From Rhodocyclaceae bacterium (GTDB taxonomy: Bacteria; Pseudomonadota; Gammaproteobacteria; Burkholderiales; Rhodocyclaceae): a stretch of DNA of 40,549 bases. The stretch lies in NCBI GenBank assembly GCA_016791145.1, contig JAEUNJ010000124.1:1-40549 (forward strand), read 5' to 3'. Of the stretch, positions 26,758 through 34,678 are shown in pieces; position 1 is the stretch's first letter; each line of letters opens with the position of its first letter. The position numbers and the translations under genes are program-made. The notes beneath the pieces are model-generated. The model searched no databases. It worked only from the letters and a program-made list of their open reading frames with translations, and was not told where the DNA came from.

Positions 26758-27360
26758 ATGTCCCATCCGGAGTTTTTCGAACGCGTTCCGCGCCTGCGGG
26801 CGCGCGATCCCCTGGCCGAGTTCCTCGGCGCCAGCGACGACGGGATCCTGGAATACGGCTATGCCGATGCGGTGCGCCTGGCGGGGCACTCCTGCCCCAC
26901 GGTCGCCGCCGCCTACCGGATCACCCTGCTCGGCCTGGCGCGGCTCTATGGCCGGGAACTGCCCGAGCGAGGGGGCGTCCGGGTAGACATCAGGCAGGCC
27001 CAGGAGGAGGGTGTCGCCGGCGTCATCGGCGCGGTGGCGTCCCTGCTGACGGGGACCGCGGGCGAGGGCGGGTTCCGTGGACTGGGCGGGCGGTTCGGAC
27101 GCCGCGGCCTGCTTCGTTACGGCGTGACCCTGCCGCTGGATTACCGCTTCACGCGCCTGGACACGGGGGCCGCCGTCGATTGCGGCGTGGACCTGCGGCA
27201 CGTGCCCGCCGACCCGGAGATGCCGCTCCTGATGCAGAAATGCCTGCAAGGGCAGGCCGACCGGCAGGAGCGGGAGCGTTTCGCCGGACTTTGGCAGGAC
27301 CGGGTGAGGCGCCTGCTGACCGAGCACTGGGAAGATCCGCGCGTCTTCGTGGCGGGCTGA
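26758..27360 (+). CDS. FmdE-like conserved hypothetical protein
   Basis: A 200-residue soluble protein. The N-terminal part has ADAVRLAGHSCPTVAAAYRITLLGL, in which H44 and C46 match the GHxCP core of the FmdE family (PF02663, formylmethanofuran dehydrogenase subunit E-like), known for metal or cofactor binding. Further on, TGAAVDCGVDL (C142) and MQKCLQG (C162) add two cysteines. No signal peptide or membrane segment is visible. The Shine-Dalgarno AGGAG is 6 bases before the ATG. The neighbours, a cyclic-di-GMP enzyme upstream and an efflux operon downstream, give no functional hint. I do not assign a function. Confidence 0.6.
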   Translation: MSHPEFFERVPRLRARDPLAEFLGASDDGILEYGYADAVRLAGHSCPTVAAAYRITLLGLARLYGRELPERGGVRVDIRQAQEEGVAGVIGAVASLLTGTAGEGGFRGLGGRFGRRGLLRYGVTLPLDYRFTRLDTGAAVDCGVDLRHVPADPEMPLLMQKCLQGQADRQERERFAGLWQDRVRRLLTEHWEDPRVFVAG

Positions 27361-27401
27361 CCGATCCCCCACCGCAGGCGATCCGCAGTCGGTCCCGGGC
27401 C

Positions 27402-27430
27402 TTGACAGGCATCCGGCGACGAAATAAATT
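27402..27430 (+). promoter_or_regulatory. Strong sigma70 promoter of the TetR-RND operon
   Basis: A perfect -35 TTGACA (27402-27407), exactly 17 bases, and a -10 TAAATT (27425-27430). It is the best promoter match in the window. The -10 adjoins the palindromic operator, so the repressor would block it directly. Confidence 0.75.
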
Positions 27431-27449
27431 ACTGACTGGTCAGTCAGTA
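27430..27449. promoter_or_regulatory. 20-bp TetR-family operator
   Basis: TACTGACTGGTCAGTCAGTA is a perfect inverted repeat with 9-base arms around a central GT. It covers the end of the -10 and the expected start site, and lies 12 bases before the tetR-like ATG. This is the standard layout for autorepression of an efflux operon by its own TetR regulator. Confidence 0.75.
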
Positions 27450-27460
27450 TTGGATTCGCC

Positions 27461-28144
27461 ATGGCTCGCATCACGGAATCTCCCGGTACCGAACCGCCGC
27501 CGGATTCGCCGGTCCGCCAGCGCCGCAAGGAGGCCCGCCCGGGCGAACTGGCGGCAGCGGCCATCGAGATGTTCATCGAGAAGGGATTTGCGGCCACCCG
27601 CCTGGAGGACATCGCGGCCCGGGCCGGCGTGTCGAAGGGAACGGTCTATCTCTATTTCGACAGCAAGGAGGCCCTGTTCAAGGCCGCCGTCGAAGCCGGG
27701 ATCATTCCCGCTCTGGAGGCGGGCGAGGCCCTGCTGGCGGAGAACGGCCACCCGGCCGACGTGCTGCTGCGCGAATTCATGCGCCGCTGGTGGGACCTGC
27801 TGGGCGACACCCCTCTGGGCGGTCTGCCCAAGCTGATGCTCGCGGAAGTCCGAAATTTTCCCGAGGTGGCGGCCTGGTACCACGAGCGGGTGATCCTGCG
27901 GGCCATGCGCCTGATGGGCGCCATCCTGGACCGGGGGGTGGCGCAGGGAGTGTTTCGGGCCGTGCCCCCGGAAAGCAGTGTGCACGTGCTCTTCGCGCCG
28001 ATGCTGACCCTGCTGCTCTGGCGGCATGGCTTCGGCTGCTGCGGCCTGGGCGACATGCCGCCGCCGCAGCAGTACCTCGACGACGCCGTCGACATCCTCA
28101 TCCACGGCCTGGCGGCCGGATCCGCCGCGGGAGTGCGCCCATGA
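27461..28144 (+). CDS. TetR/AcrR family transcriptional repressor
   Basis: A 227-residue regulator. The TetR helix-turn-helix fills about residues 25-75, with LEDIAARAGVSKGTVYLYFDSKEALFKA as recognition region. The C-terminal half is helical and should bind the inducer; WYHERVILRAM and the FGCCGLGDMPPP segment are common in AcrR-like regulators of RND pumps. A polar 20-residue N-terminal tail precedes the DNA-binding domain. Its stop overlaps the ATG of the membrane-fusion gene by 4 bases (ATGA). It most likely represses its own operon through the 20-bp palindrome at 27430-27449. Confidence 0.92.
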   Translation: MARITESPGTEPPPDSPVRQRRKEARPGELAAAAIEMFIEKGFAATRLEDIAARAGVSKGTVYLYFDSKEALFKAAVEAGIIPALEAGEALLAENGHPADVLLREFMRRWWDLLGDTPLGGLPKLMLAEVRNFPEVAAWYHERVILRAMRLMGAILDRGVAQGVFRAVPPESSVHVLFAPMLTLLLWRHGFGCCGLGDMPPPQQYLDDAVDILIHGLAAGSAAGVRP

Positions 28145-29187
28145 AAGATTCCTTCCGACTCCGTATCCTGGCCGCCGCGCTGGCCGCCATGGCAGCGGGG
28201 GGATGTGCGCGGGAGGCCCCGCCCCCGGCGGCGCCCAAGGTCGTCCGAACCCTGCTGGCCGGGGAAGCCACCAGCGTGGAGGCCCGGACCTATAGCGGCG
28301 AGGTCCGGGCCCGCCACGAGACGACGCTCGGATTCCGGATCGGCGGCAAGCTCGTGGCCCGCCAGGCGGACGTGGGCACCGCCGTCAGGGCCGGGCAGGT
28401 CCTCGCCCGTCTCGACCCTGCGGATGCGGCGTTGCAGGCCGCCCAGGCGGAGGCCCAGCGGGCGCTGGCGGCAGCCGACCTGAAGCGTTTCGAGGACCTG
28501 CGTTCGCGGAATTTCGTGAGCCAGTCCGCCCTCGACGCCAAGGTCACCGCCGCCAGGGCGGCGGACGCCCAGGCCGCCCTGGCGCGCAACCAGACGGCTT
28601 ACGCAACCCTGGCCGCTGACCATTCCGGAGTGATCGCCGCCGTGCTCGCCGAGCCGGGCCAGGTGGTGGCGGCCGGCCAGGGAGTGTTCCGGCTGGCCCG
28701 CGACGGGGAACGGGAAGTCGCGATTGCCGTTCCGGAGGCCCGGCTCGCCGGCCTGGCCCCCGGGGCCCGCGCCGAGGTGAGCCTATGGGCGGCGGAGGGC
28801 AGGGCCTACCGGGGCGAGGTTCGGGAGGTCGCGCCGATGGCGGATCCGGCCACGCGGACCTTTGCCATGCGGGTCCGCATCCTCGATCCGGATGCGGGCC
28901 TCGGCCTGGGCATGACGGCGACGGTGCGCTTTCCGGGCAAGGCGGAGGAGGTGCTGACGATACCGCTGACGGCCATCCACCAGCAGGAAAAGGCGGGTGG
29001 CCAACCGGCGGTGTGGATCGTCGGCAAGGACGAAACCGTTTCCCTGCGGCCGGTGCGGGTGCTTCGATACGGCGACGGGGGTGCCGTCGTCGGCGAGGGC
29101 CTGGCAGCGGGTGAGCGCATCGTCGCCGCGGGCGTGCACAAGCTCAGTCCCGGGGAAAAGGTGCGCGTGGCCGAGGCAGGCCGTTGA
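28141..29187 (+). CDS. RND efflux periplasmic adaptor (membrane fusion) lipoprotein
   Basis: A 348-residue HlyD/MexA-type adaptor. The N-terminus is a lipoprotein signal ending in AAGGC, with C22 as the lipid-modified residue, so the protein is anchored in the inner membrane and reaches into the periplasm. The lipoyl-like half-motifs GFRIGGKLVARQADVGTAVRAGQVLARLD and the matching YATLAADHSGVIAAVLAEPGQVV flank a short helical hairpin (about 95-155); beta-barrel and membrane-proximal domains follow. The ATG overlaps the tetR-like stop, fixing the start. It works with the RND transporter 10 bases downstream. Confidence 0.93.
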   Translation: MKDSFRLRILAAALAAMAAGGCAREAPPPAAPKVVRTLLAGEATSVEARTYSGEVRARHETTLGFRIGGKLVARQADVGTAVRAGQVLARLDPADAALQAAQAEAQRALAAADLKRFEDLRSRNFVSQSALDAKVTAARAADAQAALARNQTAYATLAADHSGVIAAVLAEPGQVVAAGQGVFRLARDGEREVAIAVPEARLAGLAPGARAEVSLWAAEGRAYRGEVREVAPMADPATRTFAMRVRILDPDAGLGLGMTATVRFPGKAEEVLTIPLTAIHQQEKAGGQPAVWIVGKDETVSLRPVRVLRYGDGGAVVGEGLAAGERIVAAGVHKLSPGEKVRVAEAGR

Positions 29188-29197
29188 GGGGCGGGCG

Positions 29198-32100
29198 GTG
29201 AGACGCATCAACCTTTCCGAATGGGCCCTGGAGCATCCCTCGATGGTGCTCTACCTGATCGTCGTGCTGCTGGTCGGCGGCGTGCTTTCCTACGTCAACC
29301 TGGGCCGCTCCGAGGACCCGGACTTCACCTTCAAGGTCATGGTGGTCCGGACCCTGTGGCCGGGTGCCACGGCGGAGCAGGTGGAGGAACAGCTCACGGA
29401 GCGCATCGAGAAGAAACTGGTCGAGACCCCCTGGGTCGACGTGCTGCGTTCCGCCTCGAAGCCGGGCGAATCCCTGGTCTTCGTGCTCCTCAAGGACTAC
29501 ACGCCGAAGACGGAGGTGCCGGAGGCCTGGCGGCAGGTGCGGAAGAAGCTCGACGACATCCGGCACACGCTGCCGGCCGGCGTCCAGGGACCTTTCCCCA
29601 ACGACGAGTTCGGCGACGTGATGGTCAGCCTGTACGCCCTCACGGGGGACGGCCATGATCTGGCCGCCCTGCGCCGCGAGGCGGATCGGCTCGCCCGGGA
29701 GCTCAGGCGGGTGCCCGACGTGAAGAAGGTCGAGCTGGTCGGCGTCCAGGACGAGAAGATCTACGTGGAGGTGGCCCCTGCCCGCCTCGCCGCCCTGGGC
29801 CTGCAGCCGGCCCAGCTGTTCGACGCCCTGCAACGCCAGAATGCGGTGAGCCCCGCAGGTTTCGTCGAGACGCAGACCAATCGGCTGCGCCTGCGGGTGA
29901 CCGGCCCCTTCGACACGGTGGAGCGCATCCGCGATGCCGACCTGGCCATCGGCGGACGGCATTTCCGCCTCGGGGACGTGGCCGAGGTGAGGCGCGGCTT
30001 CGCGGAGCCGCCGGCCCCCCGCATGCGCTTCGGCGGACGGGACGCGATCGGCGTCGGCGTCGTGATGGCGCGCGGTGGCGACGTGATCCGGCTCGGCGAG
30101 AACCTGGAACGGGAGATGGCGCGGATGACCGCGGACCTTCCCGCCGGCATCGACGTCCATGTGGTGGCGGACCAGCCCAAGGTGGTGAAGACCTCCCTGC
30201 GCCTGTTCGTCCAGTCCCTGGGCGAGGCGATGGTCATCGTGCTGGCCGTCTCCTTCCTCTCCCTGGGATGGCGCACCGGCACGGTCGTCGCCCTGTCGAT
30301 CCCGCTCGTGCTGGCGATCACCTTCCTCCTGATGAAGGCCTTCGGGATCGACCTGCAGCGCATCTCACTCGGCGCCCTGGTGATCTCCCTGGGGCTGCTG
30401 GTCGATGACGCAATCATCGCCGTCGAGATGATGGTGGTGAAGATGGAACAGGGCTGGGACCGTTTCAAGGCAGCGACCTTCGCCTACACCTCGACGGCCT
30501 TCCCCATGCTGACCGGCACCCTGATCACCGCCGCCGGCTTCACGCCGGTGGGCTTCGCCAAGTCCGGCGCCGGCGAATACACCTTCTCCATCTTCGCCGT
30601 GGTGACCATCGCACTCCTCACCTCCTGGATCGTCGCCGTCGTGTTCACTCCCTACCTCGGCTTCCGCCTCCTCGACGCGGCGAAGCTTCAGGAGAAGGCG
30701 CGCCGCCATGGCACGGACATCTACGACACGCCCTTCTACCGGCGGTTCAGGGCCCTGGTGACCTGGTGCCTGCGCCATCGCTGGCTGGTCATCGCCGGGA
30801 CCGTCCTCGCCTTCGTTGCCGCCATGGCCGCCTTCAATGCCGGCGTGCAGAAGCAGTTCTTCCCGGCCTCCAACCGGCCGGAACTGCTGGTGGACCTCTG
30901 GTTGCCCCAGGGGGCGTCGCTGCGCGCCACGCAGGCCGAGGTGCAGCGGGTCGAGGCATTGCTGGCGGGCGATGCCGGCGTCGTCAACCACACCGGCTAC
31001 GTCGGCAACGGCGCCCCGCGCTTCTACCTTCCGCTGGACCAGCAGCTCTTCGCGGACAATTTCGGCGAATTGGTGATCCTGACCCGGGACATCGAGGCCC
31101 GCGAAATCCTCAAGAAGCGCCTGGAGGCGGCCTTCGACGATCCGGCGGGCGGCTTCAGCCACCTGAGGGCGCGGGTGCTGCGCCTGGAGAACGGCCCGCC
31201 CGTGGGTTTCCCGGTGCAGTTCCGGGTCATGGGTGAGGAACTGGGCACCCTGCGCCGGATCGCCGGCGAGGTGGCGGCGGTGATGCGCCGCGACCCCAAT
31301 CTGCAGGACGTGAATCTGGACTGGAACGAACAGGTGAAGAGCCTGCGCGTCGAACTGGACCAGGACCGGGCCCGGCTCCTGGGCGTGTCCACTCAGGACC
31401 TGGCCCAAGCCCTGCAGGCCTGGCAGGTGGGGGTCGCCATCACCCAGTTCCGGGAGGCCGACCAGGCCATCGACGTGGTCTGGCGCGCCGGCGCGCCGGA
31501 GCGGGGGAGCCTGGACCGCATCCCCGACCTGGCCGTGCCGACGGTGTCGGGCCGTTACGTGCCCCTGGCTCAGGTGGCGCGCATCCGGCCCATCCTGGAG
31601 GAAGGCATCATCTGGCGCCGGGACCGCCTCCCCACCATCACCGTGCGGGCGGACATCACCGGTGCGGTGCAGGCCCCCACCCTCTCCCTGCGCATCGACC
31701 CGCAGCTGAACGCGATCCGCGAGAGCCTGCCGCCGGGCTACCGCATCGAGATGGGGGGCGCGATCGAGGAATCGGCCAAGGGCGAAAAATCGATCATGGC
31801 CGTGATGCCCCTGATGGTGGTCGGCGTGATCACGCTGCTGATGATCCAGCTGCAGAGCATGCGCCGCACCGCCATGGTCCTGCTTACGGCGCCCCTGGGC
31901 ATGATCGGCGTCGCCCTGGCGCTGCTGGTCTTCCGGGCACCTTTCGGATTCGTGGCCAATCTGGGGGTGATCGCCCTGATGGGAATGATCCTGAGGAATT
32001 CGGTGATCCTGGTGGACCAGATCGAGCAGGACGAGGCCGCCGGGAAGAGCACCTGGGAGGCCATCGTCGGTTCCACCGTGCGCCGGTTCCGCCCCATCAT

Positions 32101-32266
32101 GCTCACGGCCGCCGCGGCCATCCTCGCCATGGTGCCCCTCACCCGGCAGATCTTCTGGGGTCCGATGGCCGTGGCCATCATGGGGGGGCTCATCGTCGCC
32201 ACCGTCCTGACCTGCCTGTTCCTGCCGGCCCTCTACGCTGCCTGGTACCGGGTCAAGGAAGAGTAA
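29198..32266 (+). CDS. RND efflux transporter permease (HAE-1/MexK-TriC type)
   Basis: A 1022-residue inner-membrane proton-driven pump subunit. The first membrane segment (about 15-32) is followed by a periplasmic loop, segments TM2-6, a second loop and TM8-12, as in AcrB. The proton-relay pair D403-D404 sits in TM4 (LGLLVDDAIIAVEMM). The opening EWALEHPSMVLYLIVVLLVGG and GRSEDPDFTFKVMVVRTLWPGA resemble the MexK/TriC branch. The start is a GTG at 29198 with GAGGGG 7 bases upstream. The operon has no outer-membrane channel; the TolC gene about 1.1 kb downstream could serve. Substrates are not predictable. Confidence 0.94.
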   Translation: MRRINLSEWALEHPSMVLYLIVVLLVGGVLSYVNLGRSEDPDFTFKVMVVRTLWPGATAEQVEEQLTERIEKKLVETPWVDVLRSASKPGESLVFVLLKDYTPKTEVPEAWRQVRKKLDDIRHTLPAGVQGPFPNDEFGDVMVSLYALTGDGHDLAALRREADRLARELRRVPDVKKVELVGVQDEKIYVEVAPARLAALGLQPAQLFDALQRQNAVSPAGFVETQTNRLRLRVTGPFDTVERIRDADLAIGGRHFRLGDVAEVRRGFAEPPAPRMRFGGRDAIGVGVVMARGGDVIRLGENLEREMARMTADLPAGIDVHVVADQPKVVKTSLRLFVQSLGEAMVIVLAVSFLSLGWRTGTVVALSIPLVLAITFLLMKAFGIDLQRISLGALVISLGLLVDDAIIAVEMMVVKMEQGWDRFKAATFAYTSTAFPMLTGTLITAAGFTPVGFAKSGAGEYTFSIFAVVTIALLTSWIVAVVFTPYLGFRLLDAAKLQEKARRHGTDIYDTPFYRRFRALVTWCLRHRWLVIAGTVLAFVAAMAAFNAGVQKQFFPASNRPELLVDLWLPQGASLRATQAEVQRVEALLAGDAGVVNHTGYVGNGAPRFYLPLDQQLFADNFGELVILTRDIEAREILKKRLEAAFDDPAGGFSHLRARVLRLENGPPVGFPVQFRVMGEELGTLRRIAGEVAAVMRRDPNLQDVNLDWNEQVKSLRVELDQDRARLLGVSTQDLAQALQAWQVGVAITQFREADQAIDVVWRAGAPERGSLDRIPDLAVPTVSGRYVPLAQVARIRPILEEGIIWRRDRLPTITVRADITGAVQAPTLSLRIDPQLNAIRESLPPGYRIEMGGAIEESAKGEKSIMAVMPLMVVGVITLLMIQLQSMRRTAMVLLTAPLGMIGVALALLVFRAPFGFVANLGVIALMGMILRNSVILVDQIEQDEAAGKSTWEAIVGSTVRRFRPIMLTAAAAILAMVPLTRQIFWGPMAVAIMGGLIVATVLTCLFLPALYAAWYRVKEE

Positions 32267-32290
32267 AATGCAACGCTTTTCCCGCGCATT

Positions 32291-32318
32291 TCGACCCTTC
32301 ATAAGGGTATGCTAATAT
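32291..32318 (+). promoter_or_regulatory. Extended -10 promoter of the methyltransferase-rhodanese-tolC operon
   Basis: TGCTAATAT (32310-32318) is an extended -10 (TGn plus TAATAT), with a -35-like TCGACC (32291-32296) 16 bases before the -10 hexamer. It lies in the most AT-rich gap of the region, 20 bases before the start codon, and separates this operon from the RND operon. Confidence 0.6.
32294..32308. repeat. Inverted repeat ACCCTT-CAT-AAGGGT inside the promoter
   Basis: Two perfect 6-base arms (32294-32299 and 32303-32308) lie between the -35 and -10 of the tolC operon promoter. It could be a repressor site, or a weak terminator of the upstream RND transcript; no T run follows, so the first seems likelier. 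Confidence 0.4.
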
Positions 32319-32338
32319 AACCGTCGGACCCTTCTGCC

Positions 32339-32992
32339 ATGAACCTGGAAAAAGCCCGTTTCAACATGGTCGAGCAGCAAATCCGTCCCTGGGAGGTGCT
32401 GGACCCGGACGTGCTCGATCTCCTTTTCGTCGTCAAGCGCGAGGAGTTCGTGCCCCTCGCCCTGCGGAGCCTCGCCTTCAGCGATTGCGAGATTCCCCTC
32501 GGCCACGGTGGCGCCATGCTGGCGCCGAAGATCGAGGCCCATGCCCTCCAGGCAGTCCAGGCGCGGAAACACGAGAAGGTGCTGGAGGTCGGTACCGGCA
32601 GCGGCTACATGGCCGCCCTGCTGGCCGCCCATGCCGACCGGGTATGGACCGTGGAAATCAGCCCCGAACTCGCCGAAATGGCACGCGCCAACCTGAAGCG
32701 GCAGGGGATCGAGAACGTGGTCGTCGAGACCGGCAACGGTGCCACCGGCTGGCCGGCCCATGCGCCCTACGACATCATTGTGGTGTCGGCCGCCGTTCCG
32801 GCCGTTCCGCAGGAACTGCTCGCGCAACTGAAGGTCGGCGGGCGCCTGTTCGCCATCGTCGGCGAGGCGCCGGCGATGACCGCCCGCCTGATCACGCGCA
32901 CGGGCGAGGCCGCCTTCAGCGACGTGGGCCTGTTCGAAACGTCCACGGCTCCCCTGGCGGAAATGCCGGCGAAGCCCAGGTTCGCGTTCTGA
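32339..32992 (+). CDS. Protein-L-isoaspartate methyltransferase-like protein
   Basis: A 217-residue class I SAM-dependent methyltransferase related to Pcm. The SAM loop VLEVGTGSGYMAALL (81-95) is intact, and YDIIVVSAAVPAVP corresponds to the family's motif II-III region. The substrate segment, GQGQTISQP in E. coli Pcm, reads GHGGAMLAP here (55-63), so isoaspartyl binding is doubtful. The N-terminus MNLEKARFNMVEQQIRPWEV is characteristic of a subgroup commonly found before tolC. It is first in a three-gene operon with a rhodanese and TolC. Most annotation would call it Pcm; I prefer Pcm-like. Confidence 0.85.
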   Translation: MNLEKARFNMVEQQIRPWEVLDPDVLDLLFVVKREEFVPLALRSLAFSDCEIPLGHGGAMLAPKIEAHALQAVQARKHEKVLEVGTGSGYMAALLAAHADRVWTVEISPELAEMARANLKRQGIENVVVETGNGATGWPAHAPYDIIVVSAAVPAVPQELLAQLKVGGRLFAIVGEAPAMTARLITRTGEAAFSDVGLFETSTAPLAEMPAKPRFAF

Positions 32993-33006
32993 CGCAGGCC
33001 CTTCCC

Positions 33007-33330
33007 GTGCAGCAGATCTCGGCCCCCCAGCTCAAGGCCTGGCTCGACGATCCCACCCGGCAGCCGCCGGCACTGGTGGACGTACGGGAGCCCTGGGAGT
33101 TCGACGTCTGCCGCGTTCCGGGCGCGAAGCCCATGCCCATGCGCAGCGTCCCGGCCCGCTTTTCCGAACTGGACCGGAATGCGGAGACGGTGGTGATCTG
33201 CCACCACGGGGCGCGCAGCTTCCAAGTCTGCATGTTCCTCGAGCAGCAGGGATTCACCAAGCTCTTCAACCTCTACGGCGGTGTCGCCGCCTGGGCCCAG
33301 CAGGTCGATCCTGCGATGCCCACCTACTGA
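33007..33330 (+). CDS. Rhodanese-like domain protein
   Basis: A 107-residue single-domain rhodanese. The active-site loop is C65-HHGARS, with ALVDVREPWEF near 22-32 and the C-terminal LYGGVAAWAQQVDP. It may transfer or bind sulfane sulfur in the cytoplasm. The frame extends far upstream inside the methyltransferase gene, but the first start after that gene's stop is a GTG at 33007 (15 bases later), with a weak GCAGG in front; this gives the expected length. It lies 16 bases before tolC, so all three are probably one transcript. Confidence 0.87.
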   Translation: MQQISAPQLKAWLDDPTRQPPALVDVREPWEFDVCRVPGAKPMPMRSVPARFSELDRNAETVVICHHGARSFQVCMFLEQQGFTKLFNLYGGVAAWAQQVDPAMPTY

Positions 33331-33346
33331 GCCCCACGGAGCCACC

Positions 33347-34678
33347 ATGAAGAAAGCACTGCTACCCGCCCTGATCGCCCTGGCTTGCTCGGGCGCTGCC
33401 GGGGCGGCTGACCTGCTGGCGGTGTACCGCGATGCGGTGGCCAACGACCAGGTATTCGCGGCGGCCCAGGCGAGCCAGATCGCCGGCCAGGAAAAGATGC
33501 CCCAGGGGCGCGCCGGCCTTCTGCCTACGGTGAGCGCCTCGGCCAGCACGACCTGGAACGACCTGGACAGCAAGAGCAGGACGCCGAATGCCGCCACCCG
33601 GGCCGCCGAATACAACAGCCACGCCTGGAGCATCCAGCTCTCCCAGCCGTTGTTCCGCTGGCAGAACTGGGTCCAGTACAAGCAGGGCGAACTCGCCGTC
33701 GCCCAGGCGGACCTGCAATTCGGCCTCGCCCGGCAGGACCTGATCGTGCGGGTCGCGCAGGCCTACTTCGACGTGCTCCTGGCCCAGGAAGCCCTGGCCA
33801 CGGCGCGGGCCCAGAAGGTCGCCATCGCCGAACAACTCGAGTCGGCCAAGCGCAATTTCGAGGTCGGCACCGCCACCATCACGGACACCCACGAAGCGCA
33901 GTCGCGCTATGACCTGGCGACCGCGGTGGAGATCGCCGCGGACAACGACCTGACCGTAAAGCGCCAGGTCCTGCGCAGCGTCACCGGCAAGGAGCCGGAC
34001 GGCCTGAAGGCCCTGAAGCCCGGCATTCAGCTGGGCCGGCCGCAGCCCGACAGCATGGTCACCTGGGTCCAGTCCGCGGAAGAGGGGGCCTTGACCGTCC
34101 AGGTCGGCCAGGTGGCCCTGGAGAACGCGGACCGGGAAATCGAGAAGCAGCGGGCGGGGCATTACCCGACCCTGGACCTGGTCGCCGCGCGCAGCCGCAG
34201 TTCGCAGACCGCCAGCTTGAACTTCGGCGTTCCGGGACCCGGAAGCGACCTGAATTCGCGCACCATCGGCCTGCAACTCGCGATCCCGATCTTCGCCGGC
34301 GGCGCCGTGATGTCCAGGGACCGGGAGGCCGTGGCCCTGCGCGAAAAATCCCTGGCCGATCTGGAGAACGCCCGGCGCCAGGCGGCGCTGGCGGCCCGCC
34401 AGGCCTACCTGGGGGTTACCTCCGGACTCGCCCAGGTGAAGGCCTACGAGGCTGCCGTCGTCTCCTCCCAATCCGCCCTGGAATCCAACAAGCTCGGCTA
34501 CGAAGTGGGCGTGCGGATCAACATCGACGTGCTGAACGCGCAAAGCCAGCTCTACGACACCCGCCAGAAGCTGGTCAAGGCCCGCCTGGACACCCTCGCC
34601 GCGCTGCTCAAGCTGAAGGCCGCCGCCGGCACCCTGTCGGAGGACGACGTGGTGGCGGTCAACGCGTTGCTCGAATAG
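33347..34678 (+). CDS. tolC: TolC family outer membrane channel protein
   Basis: A 443-residue outer-membrane efflux protein. The signal peptide covers about residues 1-21 (MKKALLPALIALACSGAAGA, cleaved before ADLLAVYRDA). Two repeats of the OEP fold follow, each with long periplasmic helices; LFRWQNWVQYKQGELAVAQAD and SALESNKLGYEVGVRINIDVLNAQSQLYD are typical of type I secretion and RND partner TolC. GGAG lies 5 bases before the ATG. Its end overlaps the opposing waaA gene by 20 bases. It could serve the RND pump coded just upstream as well as others. Confidence 0.92.
   Translation: MKKALLPALIALACSGAAGAADLLAVYRDAVANDQVFAAAQASQIAGQEKMPQGRAGLLPTVSASASTTWNDLDSKSRTPNAATRAAEYNSHAWSIQLSQPLFRWQNWVQYKQGELAVAQADLQFGLARQDLIVRVAQAYFDVLLAQEALATARAQKVAIAEQLESAKRNFEVGTATITDTHEAQSRYDLATAVEIAADNDLTVKRQVLRSVTGKEPDGLKALKPGIQLGRPQPDSMVTWVQSAEEGALTVQVGQVALENADREIEKQRAGHYPTLDLVAARSRSSQTASLNFGVPGPGSDLNSRTIGLQLAIPIFAGGAVMSRDREAVALREKSLADLENARRQAALAARQAYLGVTSGLAQVKAYEAAVVSSQSALESNKLGYEVGVRINIDVLNAQSQLYDTRQKLVKARLDTLAALLKLKAAAGTLSEDDVVAVNALLE

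Noticed and set aside
27140..27412. Small Arg/Ala/Pro-rich minus-strand frame overlapping the end of the FmdE-like gene and the promoter
   Set aside because: No ribosome-binding site, shadow composition, and it crosses the strong TetR-operon promoter.
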